From: Clostridium sp. UBA5530
GTDB lineage: Bacteria; Bacillota; Clostridia; Clostridiales; Clostridiaceae
Assembly (NCBI GenBank): GCA_002423705.1
Contig: DINW01000074.1
Location: forward strand, 4,837-31,289
Length of the DNA stretch: 26,453 nt
Reading direction: 5' to 3'
Program-made: the position numbers and the translations under genes
Part shown: in pieces, positions 15,465 to 23,547 of the stretch
Layout: each line of letters begins with the position of its first letter
Numbering within the stretch: the stretch's first letter is position 1
Notes under the pieces: generated by a model
Seen by the model: the letters and a program-made list of their open reading frames with translations, nothing else
Told to the model about the DNA's origin: nothing
Database searches by the model: none

Positions 15465-15506
15465 GGGGAAAATACAAAAAAAAAGGCTTTTGATTGTGTT
15501 TTCCTC
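15465..15506 (+). terminator. Hairpin after pucR
   Basis: GGGGAAAATACAA (15465-15477) pairs with TTGTGTTTTCCTC (15494-15506) over 13 bp with two G-T pairs; the loop is A-rich. Only AATTTAATTTA follows, so termination may be partial. Confidence 0.5.
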
Positions 15507-15530
15507 AATTTAATTTATCAGAATATTTTA

Positions 15531-15536
15531 TATAAT
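15531..15536 (+). promoter_or_regulatory. Candidate -10 box for the DUF1177 operon
   Basis: TATAAT lies 47 bp before the DUF1177 start, with no recognisable -35 at 16-18 nt. A weak -35 would fit a promoter that needs an activator such as the adjacent PucR protein; this is inference. Confidence 0.35.
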
Positions 15537-15582
15537 CTAATTAAGCTAAAAACAAAAGACTTTGTTATGGAGGATGGTACTA

Positions 15583-16521
15583 ATGATATTAAAGCAGGTT
15601 TTAGAGATTTATGACTTATTAGATTCTTCTACAGTATCAGGAGAAAAAGTGAAGGAGTTATTTCAAAAACATAAATGGGATTTAGTAACGGTGAATACCA
15701 TTGATGGTGAGGAAGGTTCTACGGATTTTGTGAAAATTATAATTCCAGGCAAAAATGGGAAAATAAAAGGGGGACATGTTCCTACAATGGGCATAATAGG
15801 AAGGTTGGGAGGAATAGGTGCAAGACCTTCTGTTATAGGATATGTGTCTGATGGAGATGGAGCTACAGCAGCATTATCAGCAGCCTTAAAACTAGTAGAC
15901 ATGTATAGAGGAGGAGATGTGTTAGATGGTGATGTTATAGTAACTACACACATTTGCCCTAATGCACCAACTCAAGAACATTATCCAGTACCCTTTATGG
16001 GATCACCAGTAAATATGGATCAGATGAATGGAGTGGAAGTAGTTGAAGATATGGATGCCATAATATCCATAGATACAACCAAAGGAAATGAAATAATAAA
16101 CCACAAGGGTATATCAATTTCTCCAACAGTAAAGGATGGTTACATATTACCTGTTAGTTATGATTTACTTCAAATTGTAAAAAGAGTTACAGGAATAATG
16201 CCAAATGTATTTCCTTTATCTACTCAAGACATAACACCCTACTCAAATGATTTGCATCACTTAAATAGCATACTTCAACCAGCAGTAGCAACTGCAGCTC
16301 CAGTAGTAGGAGTAGCTATAACTACAGAGGTACCAGTAGCAGGGTGTGCTACAGGGGCATCTCATGGCATGGATATAGAGGTGGCAGCTAGACTAGCTGT
16401 AGAGGTAGCAAAGGATTTTGGAACTGATAAATGTAGATTATATGATGAGGATAACTATAAAAAATTATTAGAGCTTTATGGAGATTGCAAGAGATTTCAA
16501 ACATCAGGACTTAATGAATAA
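15583..16521 (+). CDS. DUF1177 domain protein
   Basis: A 312-residue cytosolic protein matching the DUF1177 family from end to end; no biochemical function is known to me. Conserved-looking blocks are GGHVPTMGIIGRLGGIGARP, YVSDGDGATAALSAALKL, GDVIVTTHICPNAPTQEHYPVPFMGSP and VAGCATGASHGMDIEVAARLA. The His, Asp and Cys residues in these could form a metal or catalytic site, and the GD-x-L-x-GDVIVTTHI layout is faintly like M20/M42-type hydrolases, but this is not established. It is the first gene of the array after pucR and lies next to the ABC binding protein, which ties it to breakdown of the imported compound. GGAGG at 15569-15573 is 9 nt before ATG 15583; the longer frame from 15562 would run through its own SD. 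Confidence 0.85.
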   Translation: MILKQVLEIYDLLDSSTVSGEKVKELFQKHKWDLVTVNTIDGEEGSTDFVKIIIPGKNGKIKGGHVPTMGIIGRLGGIGARPSVIGYVSDGDGATAALSAALKLVDMYRGGDVLDGDVIVTTHICPNAPTQEHYPVPFMGSPVNMDQMNGVEVVEDMDAIISIDTTKGNEIINHKGISISPTVKDGYILPVSYDLLQIVKRVTGIMPNVFPLSTQDITPYSNDLHHLNSILQPAVATAAPVVGVAITTEVPVAGCATGASHGMDIEVAARLAVEVAKDFGTDKCRLYDEDNYKKLLELYGDCKRFQTSGLNE

Positions 16522-16567
16522 TAACATAGATTAATCAAAAGAAAATATAGTAAAAGGGGGAATTCTC

Positions 16568-18178
16568 ATGGCAAGAAAAAAGATGATAAAAAAGCTAACT
16601 TTAGTATTATCAATGCTTATGATAGGATCAGCTTTATTTACAGGATGTGGAGGAAAAGATAACTCTGCCGCTTCAAGTGGAGGACAAACATCAAAGGATG
16701 ATAAATATGGTGGAACTATTACCTTAGCTTTATCAGCTATAGCAAAAAGTATAGACCCAGCAAAGTATACTGGAGTTTATGAAGGAGATATAATAGCTAA
16801 CATTGCAGATGGACTATTAGACTATAATACAGAACTTACAGAATTAGTACCTAAACTAGCTAAAGAATGGTCAGCTTCAGAAGATGGAAAGGTTTATACC
16901 TTTAAATTAAGAGATGATGCTTACTTCCAAAAAGGAAAGTTCCAAGATGGAAGAAAGATGGTGGCAGAGGATGTTAAATATTCCCTTGAAAGGTCTGCTA
17001 AGGAGTCAGCATTAAATAGATTAGGGTGCTTAGATCGCGTGGAAGTTGTAAATGATACAGAGGTCAAGTGCTATTTAAAACAACCAGATGCATCATTTTT
17101 AACGTTACTTACAGATGCAGGTAATGTAATAGTTCCTAAAGAAGAAGTAGAGGGACATGGAGATAAATTCGGTACAAACTTAGTAGGAACAGGTCCTTTC
17201 AGCTTAGTAGAATGGAAAAATGATTCCTATGCAAAATTACAAAGACACGACAAATATTGGGGAGAAAAACCTTACTTAGAGGGTGTTACATTTAAATTTG
17301 TAAAGGATCAAAATATGATGGTAAATGCCCTAAAGACTAATGAAATTCAAATTGCAACAGATGTGGCAGGAGAAGGAATTAAACTTATAAAGGATGATAA
17401 AAACTTAAAACTTGAGCAAGTACCAGGATTACATGTAGGGTATATTTATATGAACCAAGTAAATGGTCCTACTAAAGACAAAAAAGTTCGTGAAGCTATA
17501 TATAAAGCTATAGATATAGATCAATTGGTAAAGGGAACTTACTTGTATGATGAAGCTATAAGGTCATATCTACCTCTTCCAAGGGGATCTTGGGCTTATG
17601 ATAAGGAATTGGAAAAATTAATACCAGCCTACGACCCAGAAGGAGCTAAGAAGCTTTTAGCTGAGGCAGGTTATCCAGATGGATTTAAGGCTGAACTCTA
17701 TTTAAGTGGTTCAGGAACAGGAACTAAGGTAGCAACTATAGCTCAACAATATTTAAAAGAAAATCTTAATATAGATTTATCAATAAAGACCTCTGAATGG
17801 GGAACATTTAGTGAAATAGGAGCAAAGGGACAGGCACCATTCTACTTAATGTCATGGACTTGGTATCCAGATCCATTCTTCTTCTTAAATAAAATGTTCC
17901 ATAGCTCAGAAATTGGCTCTTTAGGAAATGGACAAGGATATAACAACCCAGAGGTTGATAAACTATTAGACAATGCTTTATTAGTTACTGACCAAGAAGA
18001 AAGAGCAAAACTATATAAAGAAGCTACAAAGAAGATAGTAGAAGATCTTCCAGGAATATGGTATGCTAGCTCAAATGTGAATTTTGGATTTAGTAACAAA
18101 GTTAAAGATTTTCCAGTAAGAGCAGACAAAAAGAAAGTATTCGTTGGACCAGGGTTTAACACTTATTTAGAAAAGTAA
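16568..18178 (+). CDS. Peptide/nickel-type ABC transporter substrate-binding lipoprotein
   Basis: A 536-residue family 5 (DppA/OppA-type) binding protein. The signal peptide has a basic start (MARKKMIKK), a hydrophobic core and a lipobox ending LFTGC with lipidated Cys27, followed by a Ser/Gly-rich linker. The mature protein shows GGTITLALSAIAKSIDP, the central family signature around AEDVKYSLERSA and LVGTGPFSLVEW, and a C-terminal lobe with YNNPEVDKLLDNAL. It captures the substrate outside the membrane for the permeases at 18391 and 19354. The ligand is unknown; operon context suggests an N-acyl or amide-containing compound rather than general peptides. GGGGG lies 7-8 nt before the ATG. Confidence 0.93.
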   Translation: MARKKMIKKLTLVLSMLMIGSALFTGCGGKDNSAASSGGQTSKDDKYGGTITLALSAIAKSIDPAKYTGVYEGDIIANIADGLLDYNTELTELVPKLAKEWSASEDGKVYTFKLRDDAYFQKGKFQDGRKMVAEDVKYSLERSAKESALNRLGCLDRVEVVNDTEVKCYLKQPDASFLTLLTDAGNVIVPKEEVEGHGDKFGTNLVGTGPFSLVEWKNDSYAKLQRHDKYWGEKPYLEGVTFKFVKDQNMMVNALKTNEIQIATDVAGEGIKLIKDDKNLKLEQVPGLHVGYIYMNQVNGPTKDKKVREAIYKAIDIDQLVKGTYLYDEAIRSYLPLPRGSWAYDKELEKLIPAYDPEGAKKLLAEAGYPDGFKAELYLSGSGTGTKVATIAQQYLKENLNIDLSIKTSEWGTFSEIGAKGQAPFYLMSWTWYPDPFFFLNKMFHSSEIGSLGNGQGYNNPEVDKLLDNALLVTDQEERAKLYKEATKKIVEDLPGIWYASSNVNFGFSNKVKDFPVRADKKKVFVGPGFNTYLEK

Positions 18179-18276
18179 GATTAGATTAATTGAGAGATGA
18201 AAATCCCTATATAAAGTAAAAGTTAGGTTCATTTGAATTTAAATTTTATTACAAGACTAGTTGAATTTATCTAAGG

Positions 18277-18331
18277 GTCTATCTGCTGCTATCTCCATAC
18301 TAAACACAGTGGAGTGTTGCAGTAGGTAGAC
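18277..18331 (+). repeat. Intercistronic hairpin, copy 2 of the dispersed palindrome
   Basis: GTCTATCTGCTGC-TAT-CTCCA pairs with TGGAG-TGTT-GCAGTAGGTAGAC, a stem of about 20 bp with an asymmetric internal loop and a 12-nt loop. The core 18286-18324 is the inverted counterpart of 1-39. It sits in the 212-nt gap between the binding-protein and permease genes, otherwise empty. It has no U-run, so it may stabilise the upstream mRNA or reduce read-through rather than terminate. Confidence 0.6.
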
Positions 18332-18390
18332 AATGATATAAGTAAAATTGCATAGGGTTTTCATAGCATAATTGAGAAGGAAGTGAGTAA

Positions 18391-19353
18391 ATGCCTAAAC
18401 TTATACTGAAAAGAATACTAGAAAGTATACCAGTACTTATTGTAGTAGTATCCTTAGTATTTGCAATAACAAGAATAATTCCGGGTAATCCAGCTATAGT
18501 AATCTTAGGACCCCAAGCCTCTGCTGAGGATGTGGAAAAACTAAATGAAGAATTAGGATTAAATGATAGTATACCGGAACAGTTTGGCAATTATGTAAAG
18601 GGAGTTGTTCAAGGGGATTTAGGAAAGTCTTATTCATACAATGAACCAGTTAGTGATTTACTTATGGATAACTTTCCCAATACAGCCATATTAGCTGGAT
18701 TTAGTATACTTCTAGCACTGCTTATTGGAGTGCCAATAGGAATAATATCTGCAACTAAGCAATACTCTATCTTTGATTATATATCTATGATATTAGCCCT
18801 CATAGGAATATCTATGCCAATATTTTGGTTAGGGTTAATGCTTGTATTAGTATTTAGTGTTAACTTAGGATGGTTACCATCTATGGGGATGGGATCGTTA
18901 CAAAGTGGACTTTGGGACTATGTAAGCCATTTAATATTACCAACTATATGTTTAGCAACTATCCCAGCAGCCAATTTTGCTAGAATAACAAGGTCAAGTA
19001 TGTTAGAAACCATAAATTTAGATTATGTAAAAGCTTTAAGAGCTAAGGGTTTAAGTGAAAAAGTTGTAATATGGAAGCATGGACTTAAAAATGCTTTGCC
19101 GCCAATAATCACAGTATTAGGAATGCAAATATCTTCCTCATTAGGTGGAGCCATACTTACAGAAACCATATTTAGCTGGCCAGGAATGGGTAAGCTCATG
19201 GTTGATGCAATAAACAATAGAGATTACGGATTAGTACAAGGATCTGTATTATATCTTGCATTCATATATGTGGCAATAAATCTTATAGTGGATATTGTAT
19301 ATATGTATATAAACCCTAAGATATCCTATGAGTCAGGGAAAGGGGGAAAATAA
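18391..19353 (+). CDS. ABC transporter permease, DppB type
   Basis: A 320-residue inner-membrane permease with six predicted helices. The N-terminus (RILESIPVLIVVVSLVFAITRIIPGNPA) is the standard DppB/OppB opening, with the conserved GD.G.S segment (GVVQGDLGKSYSYNEPV). The cytosolic coupling loop has the EAA-like ARITRSSMLETINLDYVKALRAKGLS. It pairs with the DppC-type subunit, whose GTG start directly abuts this gene's stop codon (TAA then GTG), indicating translational coupling. AAGGAAGTG precedes the ATG. Confidence 0.93.
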   Translation: MPKLILKRILESIPVLIVVVSLVFAITRIIPGNPAIVILGPQASAEDVEKLNEELGLNDSIPEQFGNYVKGVVQGDLGKSYSYNEPVSDLLMDNFPNTAILAGFSILLALLIGVPIGIISATKQYSIFDYISMILALIGISMPIFWLGLMLVLVFSVNLGWLPSMGMGSLQSGLWDYVSHLILPTICLATIPAANFARITRSSMLETINLDYVKALRAKGLSEKVVIWKHGLKNALPPIITVLGMQISSSLGGAILTETIFSWPGMGKLMVDAINNRDYGLVQGSVLYLAFIYVAINLIVDIVYMYINPKISYESGKGGK

Positions 19354-20253
19354 GTGGAACATAAAGCTAGCAAACTAGATATAAACAGCCAACAAGAAAT
19401 GCTTTTAAAAGAAAGAAAGGCAAACAATGCATGGAACAAGCTAAAGAGAAATAAAACTGCAATGATAGGTTTAGTAGTTATAGTAATTGTAATCTTTTGT
19501 GCTTTATTTTCTCCTATGTTAACTAAATATGATCCTAATGTGATGGATTTGACTAATTCTTATGCCAAACCAGGAACTCCAGGACATATCTTGGGTACAG
19601 ATGAATTTGGAAGAGATCTTTTAACAAGAATTATATATGGATCTAGAATATCTATAATAGTTGCCTTTGGAGGAATGGCTGTAGGGGGAGGTATAGGGAT
19701 ACTTCTTGGACTTATAGCTGGTTTTAAAGGGGGCATAGTGGATTCTATAATAATGAGATGTATGGATGGAATGTTTGCTTTCCCATTTATCCTTTTAGCA
19801 TTACTTTTAATGACTGTTCTAGGAGATGGAGTGCAAAATGTAATATTAGCAATAGGAATAGGTACAGTACCTGGTTTTGCTAGAATATCCAGAGGCCAGG
19901 TTCATGTGGTTAAAAATGAGGAGTATACTCAAGCAGTAAAATCCTTGGGAGCCTCTGATAGCAGAATATTATTTAAACATATTTTGCCAAACTGTATTTC
20001 ACCTATAATAGTTTATGCAACTTTAAGAGTAGCAGGAGCCATAATATCAGAAGCAGCCCTTAGCTTTTTAGGATTAGGAATAATGCCACCTACTGCTTCA
20101 TGGGGAAGTATTCTAAGGGATGGCAAAGATGTCCTAAATACAGCACCTCACATAGCTACTTTCTCCGGAATAGCTATTATAATAACAGTTCTAGGATTTA
20201 ATTTACTAGGAGATGGAATAAGAGACGTATTAGATCCTAAGATGAAAAAATAG
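19354..20253 (+). CDS. ABC transporter permease, DppC type
   Basis: A 299-residue permease partner of the DppB-type protein. It has an N-terminal cytosolic stretch, an opening helix, the family's HILGTDEFGRDLLTRIIYGSR segment, and the EAA loop (EYTQAVKSLGASDSRILFKHILPN), followed by AALSFLGLGI.PP..SWG, all typical. It starts with GTG immediately after the upstream stop, with AGGGGG 7 nt before. It ends 12 nt before the M20 hydrolase ATG, so a hydrolase gene separates the permeases from the ATPase genes. Confidence 0.93.
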   Translation: MEHKASKLDINSQQEMLLKERKANNAWNKLKRNKTAMIGLVVIVIVIFCALFSPMLTKYDPNVMDLTNSYAKPGTPGHILGTDEFGRDLLTRIIYGSRISIIVAFGGMAVGGGIGILLGLIAGFKGGIVDSIIMRCMDGMFAFPFILLALLLMTVLGDGVQNVILAIGIGTVPGFARISRGQVHVVKNEEYTQAVKSLGASDSRILFKHILPNCISPIIVYATLRVAGAIISEAALSFLGLGIMPPTASWGSILRDGKDVLNTAPHIATFSGIAIIITVLGFNLLGDGIRDVLDPKMKK

Positions 20254-20265
20254 GGGGAAGTTCAT

Positions 20266-21465
20266 ATGATAAAGGAATTAAAGCAGCTGGTACAAGATAC
20301 AGTGGAAATAAATAAAGATGAAATTATAAGAATAGAGAAATATATACATGAGAATCCAGAATATGCTTACGAGGAATTTAAAGCATGCGATATATTAGTA
20401 AATTATATGGAAAGTCAAGGTTTTGAAGTGGAGAAAGGAATATGTAAGATTCCTACTGCATTTAAAGCTACATATAAAGGAACTAAAGAGGGATATAACA
20501 TTGGTATCCTTGGAGAATATGATGCTTTTAGAGGTTTGGGACATGCATGCGGACATAATCTTATGGCAGGAATGGCTGTAGGAGCAGGTGTAGCATTAAA
20601 ACAGGTTATAGATAAAATAGGAGGAAGTGTAACGGTATTTGGCACCCCAGCAGAAGAATCAGGTGGTGCTAAAGTGTTAATGGTTGAAAGGGGAGCATTT
20701 AAAGATATAGATGCAGCCATGACTCTTCATGCAGCCAATGAGACCGTAGTAAAGGATGTATCAATATCCAAAACTGATTTAGAAATTCACTTTTATAAAA
20801 AAGATGTCAAAGATGTAGTTGAAAAAACTCCTAAAGAAAATATAGAGATTATAACAGAAATTATAGAATTAATTAACAAAGTAGGAGATAAGAAGGTAGA
20901 GGCAGTAGATCCTAAACTAGTTGGAATGTCTTTAAGGGGAATTGAAAATACAAAGGAAGACCATTACTCAGCTAGATTTAGAGTTAGAGCCTTTGAAAAG
21001 AAAACTAAAAATGAAATTTTAGAGGATCTTTATAAATTGTGTAATTTAATAGGAGAGGCTACCAATACTAGATTTGAACATAATATTGCCATAGAATATG
21101 GTCATCCTCATAATCCTTATGAAGATATAAGGAATAACGAAACTATTGAAGAATTACTGAAGAAAAACTTTATAGATTTAGGGGAGGAAGTTAAGCCAAG
21201 GGATTCTTTAACTTCTATAGGCTGTACAGATGTAGGAAACGTAACTCATGAAATACCTGCCCTTCAATCCTATATAAAGGTCTGTGAAAACTTGAGGGTT
21301 CATACTCCAGAGTTTGTTGAAGCCTGTGGAGATGAAAGGGGAGCTAGGGCTGTTATTGTAGGGGCTAAGGCCATGGCTATGACAGCAGTAGATTTACTAT
21401 GTTCTAAGGATAATATGGAGTCGGTAAAGAAGGATTTTCAACATATGAAAGAGAGATTTCAATAG
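20266..21465 (+). CDS. M20-family amidohydrolase, PM20D2/AbgB-like, altered lid domain
   Basis: A 399-residue cytosolic zinc hydrolase of the M20D type (aminoacylase-1-like or AbgB-like), expected to cleave an N-acyl or dipeptide amide bond. The metal and catalytic motifs are present: GHACGHN with His93 and His97, GTPAEESGG with Glu130/Glu131, TLHA with His155, and TDVGNVTHEIPA and VHTPEF near the C-terminus. In the lid/dimerisation domain the usual G.xAHAxxxP motif is replaced by YKKDVKDVVEKTP (residues 177-189), so the histidine that normally completes the partner subunit's active site appears missing. It is embedded in the transporter operon between dppC-like and dppD-like genes. AGGGGGAAG sits properly before ATG 20266. 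Confidence 0.85.
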   Translation: MIKELKQLVQDTVEINKDEIIRIEKYIHENPEYAYEEFKACDILVNYMESQGFEVEKGICKIPTAFKATYKGTKEGYNIGILGEYDAFRGLGHACGHNLMAGMAVGAGVALKQVIDKIGGSVTVFGTPAEESGGAKVLMVERGAFKDIDAAMTLHAANETVVKDVSISKTDLEIHFYKKDVKDVVEKTPKENIEIITEIIELINKVGDKKVEAVDPKLVGMSLRGIENTKEDHYSARFRVRAFEKKTKNEILEDLYKLCNLIGEATNTRFEHNIAIEYGHPHNPYEDIRNNETIEELLKKNFIDLGEEVKPRDSLTSIGCTDVGNVTHEIPALQSYIKVCENLRVHTPEFVEACGDERGARAVIVGAKAMAMTAVDLLCSKDNMESVKKDFQHMKERFQ

Positions 21466-21479
21466 ATAGGGGTGAAGGT

Positions 21480-22322
21480 ATGAAGGACGAAGTGTTAAGG
21501 GTAAACAACTTAAAAACCCACTTTAAATTGTCTACAGGTACAGCTAAAGCAGTAGATGGAGTAAGCTTTAGTTTGAAAAAGGGAGAAATTTTAGGAATAG
21601 TAGGGGAATCTGGTTCAGGGAAAAGTGTAACGGTGACTTCTATAATGAGACTTTTGCCCAAAAATACAGGGAAAATAGTAGATGGAGAAATATTATTTGA
21701 AGGCAAAGATTTGGCAAAGTTATCAGATAAAGAAATGCTTAAAATTAGAGGGAAAGATATAACTATGGTGTTTCAGGATCCTATGACCTCTTTAGATCCT
21801 GTTTTCACTATAGGACATCAGATGATAGAGGTTGTTAGAGTACATCAAAAGATGTCCAAAGAAGAAGCTGAAAAATTGGCAGTAAAAGCTTTAGATATGG
21901 TTGGAATCCCTGAGGCACAGAGTAGAATGAATTCTTATCCTCATGAATTCTCAGGAGGAATGAGGCAAAGGGTAATAATAGCTATGGCAATAGTATCAAA
22001 TCCTAAGATAATAATAGCTGATGAGCCTACAACTGCCCTAGATGTTACAGTTCAAGCCCAGGTACTAGGACTTCTAAAGGATTTAAGAAATAAATTAGAC
22101 ACTTCTATAATTCTTATAACCCACAATTTAGGTGTGGTTTGGGATATGTGTGAAAAAGTAATGGTAATGTATGCAGGAAAGACTGTAGAATATGCATCTA
22201 CAGGAGAACTATATAAAAACCCTGTACACCCATATACTTGGGGCCTTCTAAACTCAATACCTAAGATTAGTGATGAAAGTGGAAATCCCTGGAGACAATA
22301 CCAGGAACACCACCAGATCTAA
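21480..22322 (+). CDS. ABC transporter ATPase, DppD type, tail lost by frameshift
   Basis: A peptide-transporter ATPase with an intact nucleotide-binding domain: Walker A GESGSGKS (residues 42-49), Q-loop FQDP (97-100), signature SGGMRQR (157-163), Walker B IIIADEP (176-182) and the switch His214. It energises the DppB/DppC-type permeases with the ATPase at 22491. The frame ends at residue 280 with non-family sequence (WRQYQEHHQI). The normal DppD tail continues in the -1 frame from 22289, so one base seems missing in the CCC run at 22287-22289. The ATPase core is unaffected, but the Cys-rich C-terminal domain would not be made from this frame. Sequencing error, real mutation and programmed shifting are all possible. 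GGGGTGAAGG precedes the ATG. Confidence 0.88.
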   Translation: MKDEVLRVNNLKTHFKLSTGTAKAVDGVSFSLKKGEILGIVGESGSGKSVTVTSIMRLLPKNTGKIVDGEILFEGKDLAKLSDKEMLKIRGKDITMVFQDPMTSLDPVFTIGHQMIEVVRVHQKMSKEEAEKLAVKALDMVGIPEAQSRMNSYPHEFSGGMRQRVIIAMAIVSNPKIIIADEPTTALDVTVQAQVLGLLKDLRNKLDTSIILITHNLGVVWDMCEKVMVMYAGKTVEYASTGELYKNPVHPYTWGLLNSIPKISDESGNPWRQYQEHHQI

Positions 22323-22489
22323 GACTTACAGGAGTTGGATGTAACTTCCATAATAGATGCAAATATGCCAAGGACATATGCAAAGAAAAGGTACCTGAAC
22401 TGGTGGAAATTGAAAAGGATCATTTTGTAGCTTGTCATTTTCAAACTAAGGAAAAAGGATTAAATATAAAAAGAGAGGAGGAAAAGTAA
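22289..22489 (+). pseudogene. Frame-displaced C-terminal tail of the DppD-type ATPase
   Basis: In the -1 frame the sequence reads LETIPGTPPDLRLTGVGCNF and on to a stop at 22487-22489 (66 residues). It includes RCKYAKDIC and HFVACHF, the C-x5-7-C-x6-C...H..AC pattern of the oligopeptide-transporter ATPase C-terminal domain. The following ATPase gene has the same pattern (GCAFASRCPKAKEQC...ACVL). The tail therefore belongs to the upstream gene, and its stop lies 1 nt before the next start codon. Confidence 0.85.
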
Positions 22490-22490
22490 T

Positions 22491-23459
22491 ATGGAACCAC
22501 TTATAAGGGTAGAAAATTTAAATAAGATATTCAATATAAAGAGTTCTAAATTATTTGGATCTCCTAAACAATTAAAGGCAGTAAATGATGTAAGTTTTGA
22601 TATATATCCAGGTGAAACTTTAGGAATAATAGGGGAGTCTGGCAGTGGTAAATCTACCTTAGGAAAGGCCATGATAAGACTAATAGAGCCTAGCTCTGGC
22701 AAAGTAATATATAAAGACAAGTCTCTTGTAGAGGTATCATCAAATGAGATGAAGGCATTAAGAAAAGATATACAGGTTATATTTCAGGATCCATATTCTT
22801 CATTAGATCCTAGAAAAACAGCAGGGTCTCTTATAGAAGAACCTATGATAATACACAATATAGGAACTGCTGAAGAGAGAAAGAAAAAGGTAATGGAGCT
22901 TTTAGAAACAGTTGGTTTAACTGAAGCCCATTCAATAAGGTTTCCACACGAATTTTCTGGGGGTCAAAGACAAAGGATAAATATAGCTAGAGCTTTAGCT
23001 TTGAATCCTACATTTGTGGTAGCAGATGAGCCAGTTTCAGCTTTAGATGTATCTGTTCAAGCTCAGATAATAAACCTTATGAAAGAACTGCAAAGAAAAT
23101 TAAATTTAACTTATTTATTCATATCTCATGACTTAAGTGTAGTTAAATATATCAGTGATAGAATCGCAATTATGTACTTAGGAAAAATAGTAGAAATGGG
23201 AGAGGCTAAGGCAATATATAAAAATCCAATACATCCATATACTCAAACATTATTTTCGGCTATTCCCCCAGAGTCTCCTTTTCACAAAAAGGACTCAGTT
23301 AAGTTAAAGGGAGAGATTCCAAGTCCTATAAATCTTCCAAAAGGATGTGCTTTTGCATCCAGATGTCCAAAAGCAAAGGAACAATGTAAAAATGGAGTAC
23401 CACAGTTGCAGGATATAGGAAACAACCATAGGGTGGCCTGTGTTTTAGCTAAAGAATGA
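22491..23459 (+). CDS. ABC transporter ATPase, DppF type
   Basis: A 322-residue ATPase, full length for the family. Walker A GESGSGKS is at residues 48-55, followed by FQDPYSSLDPR, the signature FSGGQRQR, Walker B VVADEPVSALD and a switch HDLS. The C-terminal domain has KGCAFASRCPKAKEQC and ends in RVACVL, the four-Cys pattern thought to bind an iron-sulfur cluster in some DppD/F-type proteins. It forms the ATPase pair with the frameshifted gene before it. AGAGGAGG precedes the ATG, which is one base after the upstream tail's stop codon. Confidence 0.94.
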   Translation: MEPLIRVENLNKIFNIKSSKLFGSPKQLKAVNDVSFDIYPGETLGIIGESGSGKSTLGKAMIRLIEPSSGKVIYKDKSLVEVSSNEMKALRKDIQVIFQDPYSSLDPRKTAGSLIEEPMIIHNIGTAEERKKKVMELLETVGLTEAHSIRFPHEFSGGQRQRINIARALALNPTFVVADEPVSALDVSVQAQIINLMKELQRKLNLTYLFISHDLSVVKYISDRIAIMYLGKIVEMGEAKAIYKNPIHPYTQTLFSAIPPESPFHKKDSVKLKGEIPSPINLPKGCAFASRCPKAKEQCKNGVPQLQDIGNNHRVACVLAKE

Positions 23460-23547
23460 TAAATAGGGTCAATTAAGGCTATAATGAAGATTAAATTCTG
23501 CCTGAACTTAAGTTTCAATTCATAAAACATAGAAGGGAGATAATATT

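Noticed and set aside
15433..15567. 13-bp direct repeat AAAGACTTTGTTA at 15433-15445 and 15555-15567
   Set aside because: One copy is inside the pucR coding end; a 13-mer of this composition can recur by chance.
18277..18331. Intercistronic hairpin as a strong Rho-independent terminator
   Set aside because: No U-run follows it and the next genes belong to the same transporter.
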